64,000 nt of DNA, taken from Membranipora membranacea (Eukaryota > Bryozoa > Gymnolaemata > Cheilostomatida > Membraniporidae). Under the pieces are notes generated by a model. It was not told the DNA's origin, searched no databases, and worked only from the letters and a program-made list of their open reading frames with translations. This document shows, one piece after another, positions 17,881 to 29,960 of this stretch. Made by a program: the position numbers and the translations under genes. Position 1 is the stretch's first letter. Every line of letters begins with the position of its first letter. Location: the NCBI GenBank assembly GCA_914767715.1, contig OU612066.1, positions 22,480,283 through 22,544,282 on the forward strand, given 5' to 3'.

Positions 17881-20800
17881 ATGGCCGTCTCAGTAGCAGA
17901 AGATGCACCACATCTGGTCACATGTGGTAACTGCCTCGAGGAAGAGGGGTTTATCCATAACCCGATGTTTCTGCCCTGTGATCATGTCTGCTGTGAGACT
18001 TGTCTGAGGAGGCAACTCAAGAAGACTGATGTAATCGAATGCAGAGTTTGTCAGTAAGTATTAGCTTCACAGAGCCTCTAATATGACAGCATTTCTAAGA
18101 ACAGTATTGCAATCAGTCTCTGATTCAAACTTTCAACTACGTATTATATTGTTGTGTAGCTCCACATTGATTCAACTTATCTAGTCAGATGATTAACACC
18201 ATTAATCTGTATCCAATTTAAAACATTTCCTTCACATAATTTCCTGTTTTCCAGGAAAGGGGGCGGGGCAGTGTTGGTGGGAGAGCTGGCAGGATAGAAT
18301 AAGTGGGACGCGGGATGGTCTAAGTGGCATGGTTGGCTTAATGGTACTGGCCACATGTATCCTTCAGTAATTCAATTGTAGCATTACTCCGCTCGATAAT
18401 TGATTCAGTATGACATAATGCACAACATTTCTTGATTTGCAGAAACATGTGCAAAGTGGTTATAGACAACCTTCCCTCAGCCCTTGAGAATGTTCACCCA
18501 GTTACTTTCTGTGAGCCGTGCGAGAAAAGTGGGAAACTCAAGATGACTGCCAACACTTACTGTCTGACCTGTGAACATAAGTTCTGTGCTGCTCATCAGA
18601 AGGTAAATACCAATCGTGAACTTTTCTATGGGTGTCTGTTAAACAGGTTTGAGAAATAATTTTGTAATTTGAACAGCAATATCAGTGATAGCTATGGAAG
18701 GAATGAGTAATATATATATATATATATATTATGTTGATATATATAACTCTATGGTGAAACATTAATGTAAAAGGGAGGGAGAGAACTTTGCTTTATGTCT
18801 ATTAAGGATCAAGTTTTTGATAATTTTGTAATTTACAGCTTCACATTGAGCTAAACTGGCATCATGAGACTCAGAATATAAAGGAGTACATGAGATCAAC
18901 CTCAACAGTAGATCAGCAGAAGTTCTGTGAGACCCACAAAGATCAAGTCATCGGATTTGGTTGCTCAAAGTGTGCAAAGGTTTACTGTTTTGAGTGTGTG
19001 TCCTCTGTTGGCCTTTGCCAAAATGGTGAGTGACAATTCCAGTAACAGTGGTAGTATGAGTTCCATTTTATTGTAATTGCAGTCTCGATAACCTGATCAA
19101 AAGTTTGTTCTCCCTCTGAAACTGAGGAGCCAACTCCTGACATCATAATTAACATTTCGCCTATCGGGGCCTCCACAGGAGGTGGGTCTCTTAATTAAAA
19201 AAATAAAAAGCAAAATTATTTTCTATTTGTCCCTTGTTCAGTAAGTAAGACCTGCTAGTGATCTTGTTCCCGACGCGTTCACACCCTTGGCAATACCCTT
19301 GACCGCATGTTCCTACTACTTCAAAATACACTCCTGCAATTTTATAAAGTTATGATCATCACATTGAAGTTTACTCATAATGTTAAATGTTCCTTCAATA
19401 TTAACACGCACCATAGATTATTAGATTAGACCAGCTTGTTCAATGCCATATACCAAATCTGATAGATTTGAGTTTTCTTATTACCCTCTAGGTTCTAACC
19501 ACAATCTCATGTCTCTAAAAGAGCTCTCAGCTGAGGTGAAGAGATTACTGGAGCCTAAGAAGAAGGAATGTGAAGAGCTGTTTGATAAATGGTCAGCTGT
19601 GATGAAGGAGGCAGCGATCACTCTGTCTAACTGGGATACAGAAACTGAGAAAGGAGTCAAAATTATTGATGATACAGAGGAGAAACAGGTATTGTGATCA
19701 TGCAGAAAAATTTAATACCAAAACTGATGGGGGGAATTTTCCTTACCAAGTTTTCTACCTAATTATTCAGGAGGTTCAAAAGTTTGAACACCACAGCAAA
19801 ACATTTATAATCTGAGTGAGCGTGAAAAATGATTTTATCTGCCTCATTTTGAATTTTTTCAGGACTGAATAACACTGTAGAACCATTCCGTGGTCAAATT
19901 GTGCTGTTAGCAGCCTTTACATGTCAACTTAATCTCTTTCTTTTATAGATAAAAGCTATCAGAGAGAAATATGGAAAGTTGAAGGAGGAGTATATCACAA
20001 ACAGAAGCAGCACTAAAGATAAGCTAACAGAGTATATAGAGAAGGATGCTGGACTAAAACTCACTGAGTTTCATGAACAGATTAAAATTTTACGGTCTGA
20101 TCTGTCTAAACAACACTGTGTAAGTTACTCTATTTCAATATGGTGGAACCGACATTTAGAAAAGCCAAACAATGGGGGCCAATGACTCTAAATCTATGCC
20201 AACAAGCTGTATAGATGCTTTTTTTTTTGCTGAAATTGGCGATGGCTTTTTTAGTTGCAAACAAGGAAAGATAAAAAATACATTTACAGTCATTAGTAAC
20301 AGGAACCGCCCTGCCCGAATTGAGACATCAGAATTGTCCCCACATTGAAATTAAGGGGACAACTTCAGTATAATGTCTTACAATTTCATAGTTTTATACT
20401 GTTAACTCATGTTATCGATCAGGTTGAAGCTTTTGCAGCATTTTATGATATGACAGTAGATATTAAATAACCTTAAAGGGTTACCTTTACACATTTAGGA
20501 TTTTCCCTCATTGGAATACTTGAATACCAGACTTTGAGTATTTGAGTGAGTTAATGAGTGTGTGTGGTTACTAAAAGTTTTTACATCTTCTTTCTTCCCT
20601 TTCTTATCTTACAGGTTGACTTGCTGCAAACAAAGAATGAGTTAGAAGCTAAACTAAATGATATGGCTGTTAAAGGATTTCAAGGTCTGGTGGTGGAAAA
20701 CCAACAACTGATCCAGACCAATGGTATGGCTCTAATTATCCTACAGCGAACCTCGCCAAACAACGTGCAAGCGCTACAGAGCAGTAGTTTCATGCAAAAG

Positions 20801-22132
20801 TTCTGTATGAATATCTTTTTAGTGGAAATGTAGGGCCCTACTAGCTGTAAAACAAACCTTTCAGTAATGTGTAAATTCATAATCCTATAAAAACGGGAAA
20901 AAAAATTCGTGATTATAGACATATCATCATAATTATTATTCACTGGGTTTGATTATAAAATTCTATTAATTGCTGGATTGGTTGTAATTCTGGTGCATTT
21001 ACACAACATTTAATATAAGTGGTCAGTCATTTACTGTGTTTCAGATTCTGACACCACAGAGATAAACGCTGCTCTGGTACCAACAGACGACTTTGTGATC
21101 GGTGATGACCTCATGAGAACTAGAAAACCTCCGACCTCGATGAGGCTGGTGAAGCAGCTTTCATCAAATACCTATTGCTACACATCATGTAGTTATAAAG
21201 GTGTAACTTATGTAGGTGCCCACAGCCGCTCAATCAACAGAATAGATGAAGCTGGTAACAAGACAACAGACTTCATCAAACTACCCAGTACCATCATCAC
21301 CATAAGAGCTCATCAGGATCGACTCTACATTCTCATGTACGGACAGCCTTACAAGATCTATGTGTATGATTTGAATGGTCAACAGATCACAACTTGGGAT
21401 CACTCAGGCAGACATGGCAGTTTCTGTGGGAACAAACTGTGCATTGTGAACAATCAGATACTTGCTCCTGATGCCACCAATAAGAGAATCACTCTCTATA
21501 ATCTCAACGGGAAAGTGATGAGACAGATTCCATGTCCTAAGATCCCATCCAACTGCATATCCATGTGTTCAGCAGGAGAAGACTCTGTCATCATCACCAC
21601 ACCCTCACCTGCTCAGGTATTCAAGTTCAACATGAGCACAGAGACAGTACTCTGGACAACAAGCCTCACAGCAGTACCATACTCTGTAGCCAGCAGTAAT
21701 GATATAGTACTGGTCAGCGGACATGGAATCAACGGCAGTAAGAGAGGTGTATGGATAGAAGTTCTAAATAGAGCGACTGGTAAGAACTTTACTCGTTAAA
21801 TTATATTATATACATGTAGGTCTTTCATATATCAATACTGTACTACGAAGTCCTGGTTAAAGTAGTGAGGGATTAGGGGATCAGTATCCTCATCGAAGCA
21901 ACCAAACCACCAGTTAAATGTACGGATTTTGTTACCTCTTTTCTTTGCGGTCTAATGTATGCGTATACTTTCTTATCCTCTATTGCAAATTTCAGGTGAA
22001 CACATAACAGAATTTAACGATCAAGAAGGAGTACAGACTGAGGTGTTTGATTTATGGACAGAGAATAACAGACTGCTGGTGCCCAGTTATCATCAGAGCT
22101 CTGTTCTGTGTTATGAACTTCTCTATGATTAA
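17881..22132 (+). CDS. TRIM-like protein, copy 1: RING, two B-boxes, coiled coil, beta-propeller
   Basis: Eight exons join in phase to 622 residues: 17881-18053, 18443-18602, 18839-19025, 19492-19688, 19949-20119, 20615-20723, 21045-21779, 21996-22132. Exon 1 is a RING finger (C15, C18, C33, H35, C38, C41, C54, C57), typical of ubiquitin ligases. Exon 2 looks like B-box 1 (FCEPCEKS, then YCLTCEHKFCAAH) and exon 3 like B-box 2 (FCETH, then CSKCAKVYCFEC). Exons 4-6 are Lys/Glu-rich helices, a coiled coil for dimerisation. Exons 7-8 hold repeated beta-blade-like segments (YILMYGQPYKIYVYDLNGQQ, QVFKFNMSTETVLWT) fitting an NHL/WD-like propeller. The start is the ATG 14 codons before the first RING cysteine. 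No lesion is visible. Substrate is unknown. Confidence 0.85.
18709..18729. repeat. TA dinucleotide run in TRIM intron 2
   Basis: About ten TA units. The matching intron of copy 2 holds the same run near 32727-32746, so it predates the duplication. Confidence 0.9.
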
Positions 22133-22364
22133 TGTTTAGCTTTCAGTGACTTTATATAGGCGGCGAACTTCTATATAAATTATGATTTGCACAAAACTGT
22201 TGCCCACTTGATAATTACATTTCGTATAAACAAAATTTAGTTATAGATATTTTAATGTTGAGGTCAACCTTATCATCATAAAGCTCACCACTATCAAAGC
22301 CGATAAACTTCATACTTTATAGAGTTCAAACCAAGTTAAATCATTAATTGTCATAAAAAATCAT

Positions 22365-24000
22365 TGACTAACATTTCCCGCCTATTTATTACATTCCCTT
22401 TACAGTAATTTCCATCTCTCTCAATTTGAAGTCGTCCGTTCCTGCAAAAATTTGTTTTATGTATATACATTTATGTAATTTATGTAAAAACATTTATTAT
22501 TTACGCCTGTAATAAACAGGATCCAAATCCTGACCTTAGCGGTTAGTCTCAGCGGGGAGAGAGGATATCAATTTGTACTGGACTGAGCCCCTATTGATAG
22601 CTTCTAACCTATTTAATTTCCATCATAAGTAAGCTGTTTACTCCATGATTTATTTCCAGTTCACAAAAATATAGATTTGACTCTATTTAGTTTCCAGCTG
22701 CAAAAATCCAGATCTTTTGATAGGATGGTATGGCAATTGTAACTAGCAGTAGGCAAAAGCCGGACATACATCGAAGTCATCAAGCCATTTTGCATCTTGC
22801 TTGAACATACATGTTAAGGCTTTCCGATGAGTTAACCTATAAAGGCCAGCACTACAGTCAGGATGGAGAACATCATTACAGTTAAAATAAGCATAACTGT
22901 ATTTTGAGTAAATAAAGCATTATAATAACAACATTGCAACTTTGAGAACAGGAGGTTTCACAGAGAAGATGGCTTATAGATAACATTGATGCCCCAATTG
23001 TGTCGACAAGAAAACCAGTGGTTTGAAAACAGCTTGAAGAGATTCCTTCCTCTTGTTATCCAGTAAATGGACAAGTCTGCTGGCATTCTTTGCTGGACAT
23101 TGTGGATACCAATTATTTTTATCAGATACCTCATCATAAGTCTGAGCTCAGAGACACAGACGGTCCTCATATCAAATATTTTCATGGAAAGAATCATTCA
23201 GTGGATTTTTTCCCATTTTTTGCAGTGTCAGTAGGCAAACCCTATCCTTTGAGGTGGCTGGTAAGCCTGATTGCTCTGTGTAAGATCATCTCAAGCATCT
23301 CATGCCTTAGTTGAAGGTGGAGTCATTCACTTGGTCAACGAACTCCATCAATACAAAAATATGTGCTGTTCTGAATGGCCACTGAAAACTGTTGCTTTCG
23401 ATGGGTGTTCTGAGACGTGTGGAAGGTGCTGTACGGGGACATGTCTTACAGCACTCAAGGCCTATAAAATATTGTTATTGCTGCTGTAAGGCATGCCTCA
23501 TACAGCACCTGCCACATATCTCAGAACACCCGACTGTTGGATTGGACTACGTACCTAAAATATGTCTTAGCAAACACTGTGGTCTGCACCAACAAACCAT
23601 CTACTATGATCTTTTCATGAAACTGGGTACTGCCCATACATACCTGGAATTTCTCTCTGTAATGCCTGAAGGTTGGTATAGTCTCAAACATCTAACTAAC
23701 GCTCTCTCAACTGGTTTCAGGCAAGAGATCAATAAATTCCTTCACTAATAAAGTAATAATGCCTTCTGCAATTGAGAGTTGTCCCCTCATTGATATTTTT
23801 GAGACAGTGACTCTCATACCACTCTGCCTGCAGGATAGCCTTGCGACATATACCTCAACAGTTCGCACATGCCCAGAGTGCTATCATACAGGAAATTTCT
23901 GATCTGCCATTTTGGATCATGCAGACAACATTTAGATCTTCCCAACTTTCTTTTAAAATGTTTTCTTGTTTCAAACAAATCTCTATAAGTTTTATCAAAA
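22365..24000. other. About 1.6 kb present only in unit 1, no gene recognised
   Basis: Unit 2 runs from 36360 directly to the sequence equivalent to about 24020, so this block was gained in unit 1 or lost in unit 2. Frames here are broken by stops. One open stretch (23392-23748) does not match a family I know. The block contains the long hairpin at 23403-23531. An old transposon with decayed transposase is possible. Confidence 0.4.
23403..23531. repeat. Long imperfect hairpin (48-49-nt arms, 32-nt loop)
   Basis: The left arm (23403-23450, starting GGGTGTTCTGAG) and right arm (23483-23531, ending CTCAGAACACCC) pair over their whole length with about seven mismatches and one bulged base. This could be a foldback transposon remnant or a small-RNA precursor. 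Sequence alone cannot choose. Confidence 0.75.
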
Positions 24001-26691
24001 ATCAAAAAAGTGAGAAAATAAAAGTAGCTGCAACCAATGAACTTAACTTTTTTGCTACAGCTTTTGGTATTCAACTCTATTGGAGAGTTGACTGGAGAAT
24101 TATTATCCATGCACCTCTGGACTTGGAGTTTTCCCTGCTGGGGGTGATTCATAGATACGATAGGTAGGTAGGTATCTGGAGTAACAAGCATGTTTACATT
24201 GCAAAAGCATGTAATGCTTGTAACTCTAGATGCCTGTGTCTGCTCACCAGAGTTCTTCAGAACAAGAACCAACACCATCCGTTCTCTAAAGCATACGATG
24301 AAATCACCGAAGACAGGGAAAACGCTACAATCAATGACCACCAGAGCAGCCGCCAGAGGTGAACCTAACTCTGTGGCCACAAACAAAACTATTTACCACG
24401 CTAGTTTCCTGCCTTGGACAATCCGTGAGATGAGAGGGCAGAAAACCGCCCAACCCTAAACAGCGCCATACTGTTAAAACCACATTCCTGGTCTAAACCC
24501 TGGTCCTAACATTTAATTTTAGAGGCATCCCTAAACCGATTTCTTCGACAAATCAATAGGATGTGCTACCTCATCTGAGCCTGAGCCTACGGGCTGAATT
24601 AGTTGATCATGGACTTCGGTTGGCAAAGTATATATGTATGTTACTTTAGAATAGATGAAAATGAGGAGGTGATTTATTTTCCAATTATATAATTTATACC
24701 TCAGCTTAGTAGTGCCCTCTAACTCCTTGCCTAGGCTAAGTACACTAAACTTAGTTTTTAGTTGGTTAGGTAGGCCTAAAAAATAAACTAAATGTTGTGA
24801 GTGGTTAGTGTTCTGTAAAAGAATTCTATAAACTGTGGTCCATATAACGATTCTCTTGCTTCTCTTGGCCTCACTCATTATGATTATTAGACATAGACTA
24901 GAGGGTACATGTATATGTGGTACCGGTGGTCTTTCTGATAGGAGGAATGAAGATGATGTTTTAAGAGATGTTTTCCATAGTTTGTCCATTATTCAAAAAC
25001 TCCACTTCAAGAGTAAGTGGCTGGGAAGATTTTGTCAAAAGTCGGTGTGTGACTAGCTGAAGAAGGACTGGAAATAATTGGAAGACAAAAATTATATATG
25101 TTAACCATTTGCAATGATAGCGCATCTAATTCACTGTGGTTTGTGTTCACTGAAGAGCACATTTGTCCTTACAGTTGATAAACCCAACTCATCATTGTGT
25201 CCTATTGTACATTCATCCCTATAGTCGGAAGTTCTAGGGCTAAATGATGCACGCTGATCGCAGACACCGATATGATTGAGGTTGAAGATCTTTTTCTTAT
25301 TTCACATAAATATTGTGTTGACAATGTTGAGAGACCACACTTGATTGTAGATCAAAGTTGATCTGATTTGCCTGCATTTAAGTTATTCCCCTTCGGCTGG
25401 TGAGTCGGCTGTGGCTTGATAATCCAAATGCAGGTAAATTGGATAATATTTTATCTAATGGACTGTTTTCCAAATGATATTCAGGTCAGTACGCTCCTAT
25501 CGGTATCTAGGCTGGGAATCATTGTGTTGTTGGGGTGACAGCTCCTGAATATCAGTCTGAAGTAATGGCTACCGTAGGACTTCTGCCTGTAAGTATAATA
25601 CTTAAAACTCCCGAAGCTTCCAGTGTTAGGAGAGATAACTCAAAATTAATAAACACCAGAAATAATGGAGATTAAATACTGTTTTTTTGCCATTCTCAAT
25701 CCTGCTTGCCACTTATGAGGTTCCCAAAATCCCTAATATTATCTGTTCTAGGTACTATTTTAAGCCTGAATCACCCGAAAAACATAGCATTTTTACAAAC
25801 TCAGGGGAGTCAACTGACCAGAAAACTATTTGATAATGCAATCAGTTCGCGAAGAGATTGCTTGTTGCCAAATACCAAGCCTTTGTGATGGTGTATGCTT
25901 ATCATATCATAGATATTGTCCATCTTCATGCAATGCAATGATTTGTGAAATGTGAAATGGGCTAGAGGATTTATGTAGCTTTATCCATGACACTCTATTT
26001 TACAGAAATCCAGAAACCAAAGGATATCTAATATTGTGTGCAAGGCCTCCGTCTGACTTGTAGAGATTTTAAAAACAGAAGCATAGATTACGAGATTCAT
26101 CATGACGACTTAACTCAAAATTATAAGGATGATCAGGGTAAAAGAATGGTGTTTCGGCTCGTTGCAGAATCATTTCTCATCTCGGATTATACGACAGCTC
26201 CAGTATGGATTATTCATCAAGATACTACAGTTATACTGCTGACTATAAGAGTATATGAATAGCAGATGTACTCTATATGACTCATGGATTATGTGGCTGC
26301 TCCTAGATGGATAATTCTTCAAGATATTTCAGCTGTATCGAAATAACAGGAGATGACAATCCACTCAGACCTCTATGTCAGTACACCCGCACAGCTTTGG
26401 TGAGTTTCGGCTTTGACCCCTTACACTTTCAATCCAAGATAGCTTATTTGGCTTTCCATAATTTTTTGTATTGGAACAGTAAAACACATGCAAAAAAAGC
26501 TGAAGCTGCGAAATGCAAATAACAGGGTACGCATCTAACCAATAATGCATTGAAATATTGGAAACAAAATTGTAATCAACACAGCCATGAAGATATGTAT
26601 AATGGAAAGACGCATTGAATATTTGATAAGAAAAATACACAAAAACTGAGCCAGTATGAGTGTAAACATAATATATATATATAGGGAGACA
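24001..26691. other. Duplicated intergenic DNA between TRIM copy 1 and gene A copy 2
   Basis: It aligns in patches with 36430-39430 (for example a block around 25395 with 37695, and 26100-26400 with 38760-39150). No coding exon with consistent phase was found. The 152-codon minus-strand frame at 24531-24989 is not conserved in unit 2. Confidence 0.5.
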
Positions 26692-29600
26692 CTATGAGAT
26701 AATCCTGCGTAGAGTGTTTCTCACAAAACTCTTGACAATCTTAAAACATTTGTTAACTCTTCTCTTTATACCATGCTGAACTCCGCGCGTAGCCGATATC
26801 TTAGTAGTAGACTGAGACCGTTTCTCACAGACTCGTAATTTATCAATAGAAGTATCACACGGAATTCGAGAGCTTTCCTGCTGCACACATGTAGCTGGCT
26901 CAGGTTTTATTTCCTCATCAGTTTCGCAAATCGCTTCTCCTGATTCTGAAATGAGGTTAAAGTTTGCCCTCCATCACTGCTATATAGTATGTTTGTTTAT
27001 CGATTTCACTACCTCTGGTTCAAAGATTGACAGACCCAATCTAGTGGTCATTGTTGAGTTCATGATTAAAGCTTGGCAAAAGGACACATATTTTTGTTAT
27101 TCTTCTTCAATGTGACAGAAATTACCAGTTCTAATTAAATGTGTAAAAGTTTCTCACTCAACCTGAGGAACTGTAAGGGTATCATTCTGTTGCTCCTGTA
27201 TTTTACTCTCCAACCCATCTTCAGAATATACGATTTCAGCTCTGTAAAATAGAAGTTCACTCGTTATAAATCACTGTGTTCATTTGTTGTGGGGGGACAG
27301 CTCATTATACTGATGTTTCCCCCTTTTCAGATTTTCAACGTATATATTGTTCATAGGCATTAGTAATTGGCTGGTTGCTTCATAGTCATTATGATGAAAA
27401 TGAGGATAAATGTTACCACTGTTTACTACAGATCATTTTGTGTGGTCAGCTCGGAAGTAAATATCAAATAGGGGAACAAAATGTATCATAGCCTGGATTC
27501 TCTCATGAGATAAGGCAACCGTAACATTATCATGAGTGTCTTCCATTAAACTGCATTGATGCCTTTTATTATCTCGCGGTTTGATTGACAGTGATTGGCA
27601 CATTGACAATTTGCGGTATGTTTTGCAAAATACTCAATAAACTTACACGAAATGGTCCTTTGAGATGGTCTGGTAGAATAGTGTCGAGAGTGACATATCT
27701 TGATTTTCTAGCTGCGTCAGTTCATTGGTGAACTCAAGGAGGCTTAGATTCAAAGGCGTTTCTAATTCATTGTCGAGATAATCAAAGCCTTCATCGTGCA
27801 GAGATAACCTGTTCATCAAATCATTCTCAACGCTTTGCCAAATGGATGTATCAAATACTCCAGGTCTAGAGAGTAGCACAGAAATAGCCAAATTATATAT
27901 AGTGATCAAGAGCAGACAAATCAGTTGTCTATTTGTTATCAGTTCCCAATTTGGGACATATATCCATACGTGTCTTTTTGCTTTTTGGATAGATTTGATT
28001 TGGGTACATGTTAGGAGAGAGGTATGCCTATCAGAGACAGCCAAATTACATCACTGATTAGACGCTTATTCAGCTCTAGTCTAAGTGCTCAGACTCCAAG
28101 GCGCAGGGAGTTACTTGCGCACGCTATAAACAAGAGGGAGAGGAGTTTGATAGTGTGCGCAAGTAACTCCCTGCGCCTTGGAGTCTGAGCACTTAGACTA
28201 ATTCAGCTCACATCATACTATGTTCAATATTAGTATGATATAAAGATAAAAATGCAAGCTTTTGCCCGAAAAAGCGATTTTTTAGGGGTATAACTATAAG
28301 TTGTCTTCTTATTGTGAAAGTAAAGACAATCCTTAAACTTTTTATATCGTTTATTATTTATTGACAACTGTCATATTCCTATTGGCTGGGGATGAAAGCT
28401 TTCACAGTTCCAGTCAGTTGTATGCGGCTTGCTAGTGCACTGATCTATCTAAATTTGGGTCTCAGCTGTAGTATGATATAAAGAAGAAAAAAATGAATAC
28501 AAGTGACTAGTAGAACATCATTAAATACTCACCTTACATCATGTACCATATTTTGATCAGTCGGGATCTTCAATGACGAGACTTGATCATTAATTTTAAG
28601 AGAATCTTCTACTAAGTGATTGAGGCTGTCGATGAGCCGTGTAGTAAATAATGTGTCTGTAGTGGTCTCTTCATCACATGAGAAAAGAAACTCAGTGTCC
28701 AAGATGTCTGTAAATCAGAGAATGTAAGAACTAATATGCTACATATCATATATCATTATCGATGCCCCATTTTTAAGTAGATGTATCTCAATGAAAATGA
28801 ACGAGATAAAAAAAACCTGAACTCTTGTTCTGCAATATTTCTATCAGGCTGGGATCCCTCTGCAATCACTCAATGAGGAGCTATACATCTATGTCAGTGC
28901 TGTGTTGCAATGAGTGCATGGTTCATTTGCTTCAACTAAATTCTGCAATTATAATCATAAAACGCATCGGCGTTGAAAATTAGCAAGTAGCAAAAATTAA
29001 CATAGCAGTGGATAGATAACTTCCAAATAACAATTATGTCCTTTAGATTAGGGTATTTACCATCAGAGAATTCACACATCTGATCTCCATCCCAGAAACT
29101 TCCCTCCCCAGACCTGTATCCTGCATCTGATTCTGAAATCAAATATGTTTTGAAGTGTTTCTAACATGAATTTGTTATCATATATGTTTGAACTTTTGAA
29201 TTGAGTGCGATCTAAACCATGTCTGTTCTTCTATAGCTGACTACTGGACAGTTCTCTTGGGCTGAGTTTGCTTCCAAGTTGGGAACTTTATGTTTTAATT
29301 CTTTTTAATGACAAAATCAGCAGCTTCATAGCTTCATATAAACATCATAATGACTGTTATTCAAGATCAACAAATTTCAGGTTTCCCTAATTGAGACTCA
29401 CCTATCTGACTTTTGCATGAGAATGCATCCTCATGATCACTCACATCCGGCTGCTGTCCCTTGTGATCATCATCGATATCACTCCACAACCTCAGGCTAA
29501 CTACCTCACAACTACTTCAATGTTCGAAATATATAATATGTGATTCAACAACTCTCACTCATAGAGTCACCTAGTAGTATCACTGCTACTTGTACTACTT

Positions 29601-29960
29601 ACTCATTGTGTCGCTGTGCACTCAGAAGGCAGCGATTGCATCATCTTTAATAGCGTAACGCTGCTGATGACACATCATCTTTAGTCAAAACCATTGAATT
29701 GTACTATTCTATTGTACTAATGGATTGAGTTCAGTGGTAAAAACATAATGGACTTTTTTAGAGTTCACAGTCATTGCATTATCATTTTTTAATATCAATT
29801 GATGAAGTGAAGAACCCTAACCCCTAACAAATTAAGGCCAAATTCCAAATATTATGATAAGTTGATTACCATTGGAAAAGAGTTTAAAACTTATCTACTA
29901 TCGATTTAATAACAGCAGTAATGAGAATAACAAGTAAACTTACATAGCAGTTCTGTACAT
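26692..29960 (-). CDS. Gene A, copy 2: acidic multi-exon protein of unknown function
   Basis: Minus-strand exons: 29402-29511, 29061-29132, 28533-28707, 27647-27865, 27163-27241 and terminal 26692-26945. A candidate first exon (29944-29960) ends at a gtaagt donor. Phases agree through the first four. The protein is acidic and Ser-rich with a basic C terminus (VCEKRSQSTTKISATRG, then KRRVNKCFKIVKSF). No known domain or membrane segment is seen. The donor after 27163 differs from copy 3: copy 3 has CAGG|gtgag and copy 2 has CAGG|ttgag. Using the neighbouring gt instead would shift the last exon by one base and stop it early, so this copy may have an altered C terminus. The 5' frame is unresolved. 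It is divergent from TRIM copy 2. Confidence 0.5.
28077..28200. mobile_element. 124-bp perfect foldback element with 9-bp target duplication
   Basis: Arms 28077-28122 and 28155-28200 are perfect 46-bp inverted repeats around a 32-base loop, flanked by ATTCAGCTC on both sides (28068-28076, 28201-28209). Copies 1 and 3 of the locus have the empty site (near 11828 and 40885). A 9-bp duplication is typical of Mutator-type elements, so I take it as a tiny non-autonomous one. Perfect arms mean a recent insertion. It lies in an intron of gene A copy 2. Confidence 0.88.
28247..28467. mobile_element. 221-bp insert flanked by a 16-bp direct repeat (unit 2)
   Basis: TAGTATGATATAAAGA stands at both sides (28231-28246, 28468-28483) but only once in unit 1 (11852-11867). 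A long variable duplication suggests insertion by a LINE-type machinery. Read on the minus strand the insert carries CCAAT and, about 50 bases on, TATAAAA in promoter-like order. It has no coding capacity. The same insert is in unit 3 (40927-41147). Confidence 0.7.
29622..29678 (-). promoter_or_regulatory. Ultra-conserved 57-bp block of gene A (copy 2)
   Basis: It differs from copy 1 at one position (codon 6 of the small frame, CAG for CGG). ATTGCATCA is retained. See copy 1. Confidence 0.45.

Noticed and set aside
23392-23748. 118-codon frame, possible transposase piece
   Set aside because: No recognised motif and it overlaps the hairpin; flanking frames are full of stops. I kept it only as unassigned DNA.
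24531-24989. 152-codon minus-strand frame
   Set aside because: Not conserved in the aligned unit 2 sequence, low-complexity hydrophobic/AT-driven composition, no splice support.
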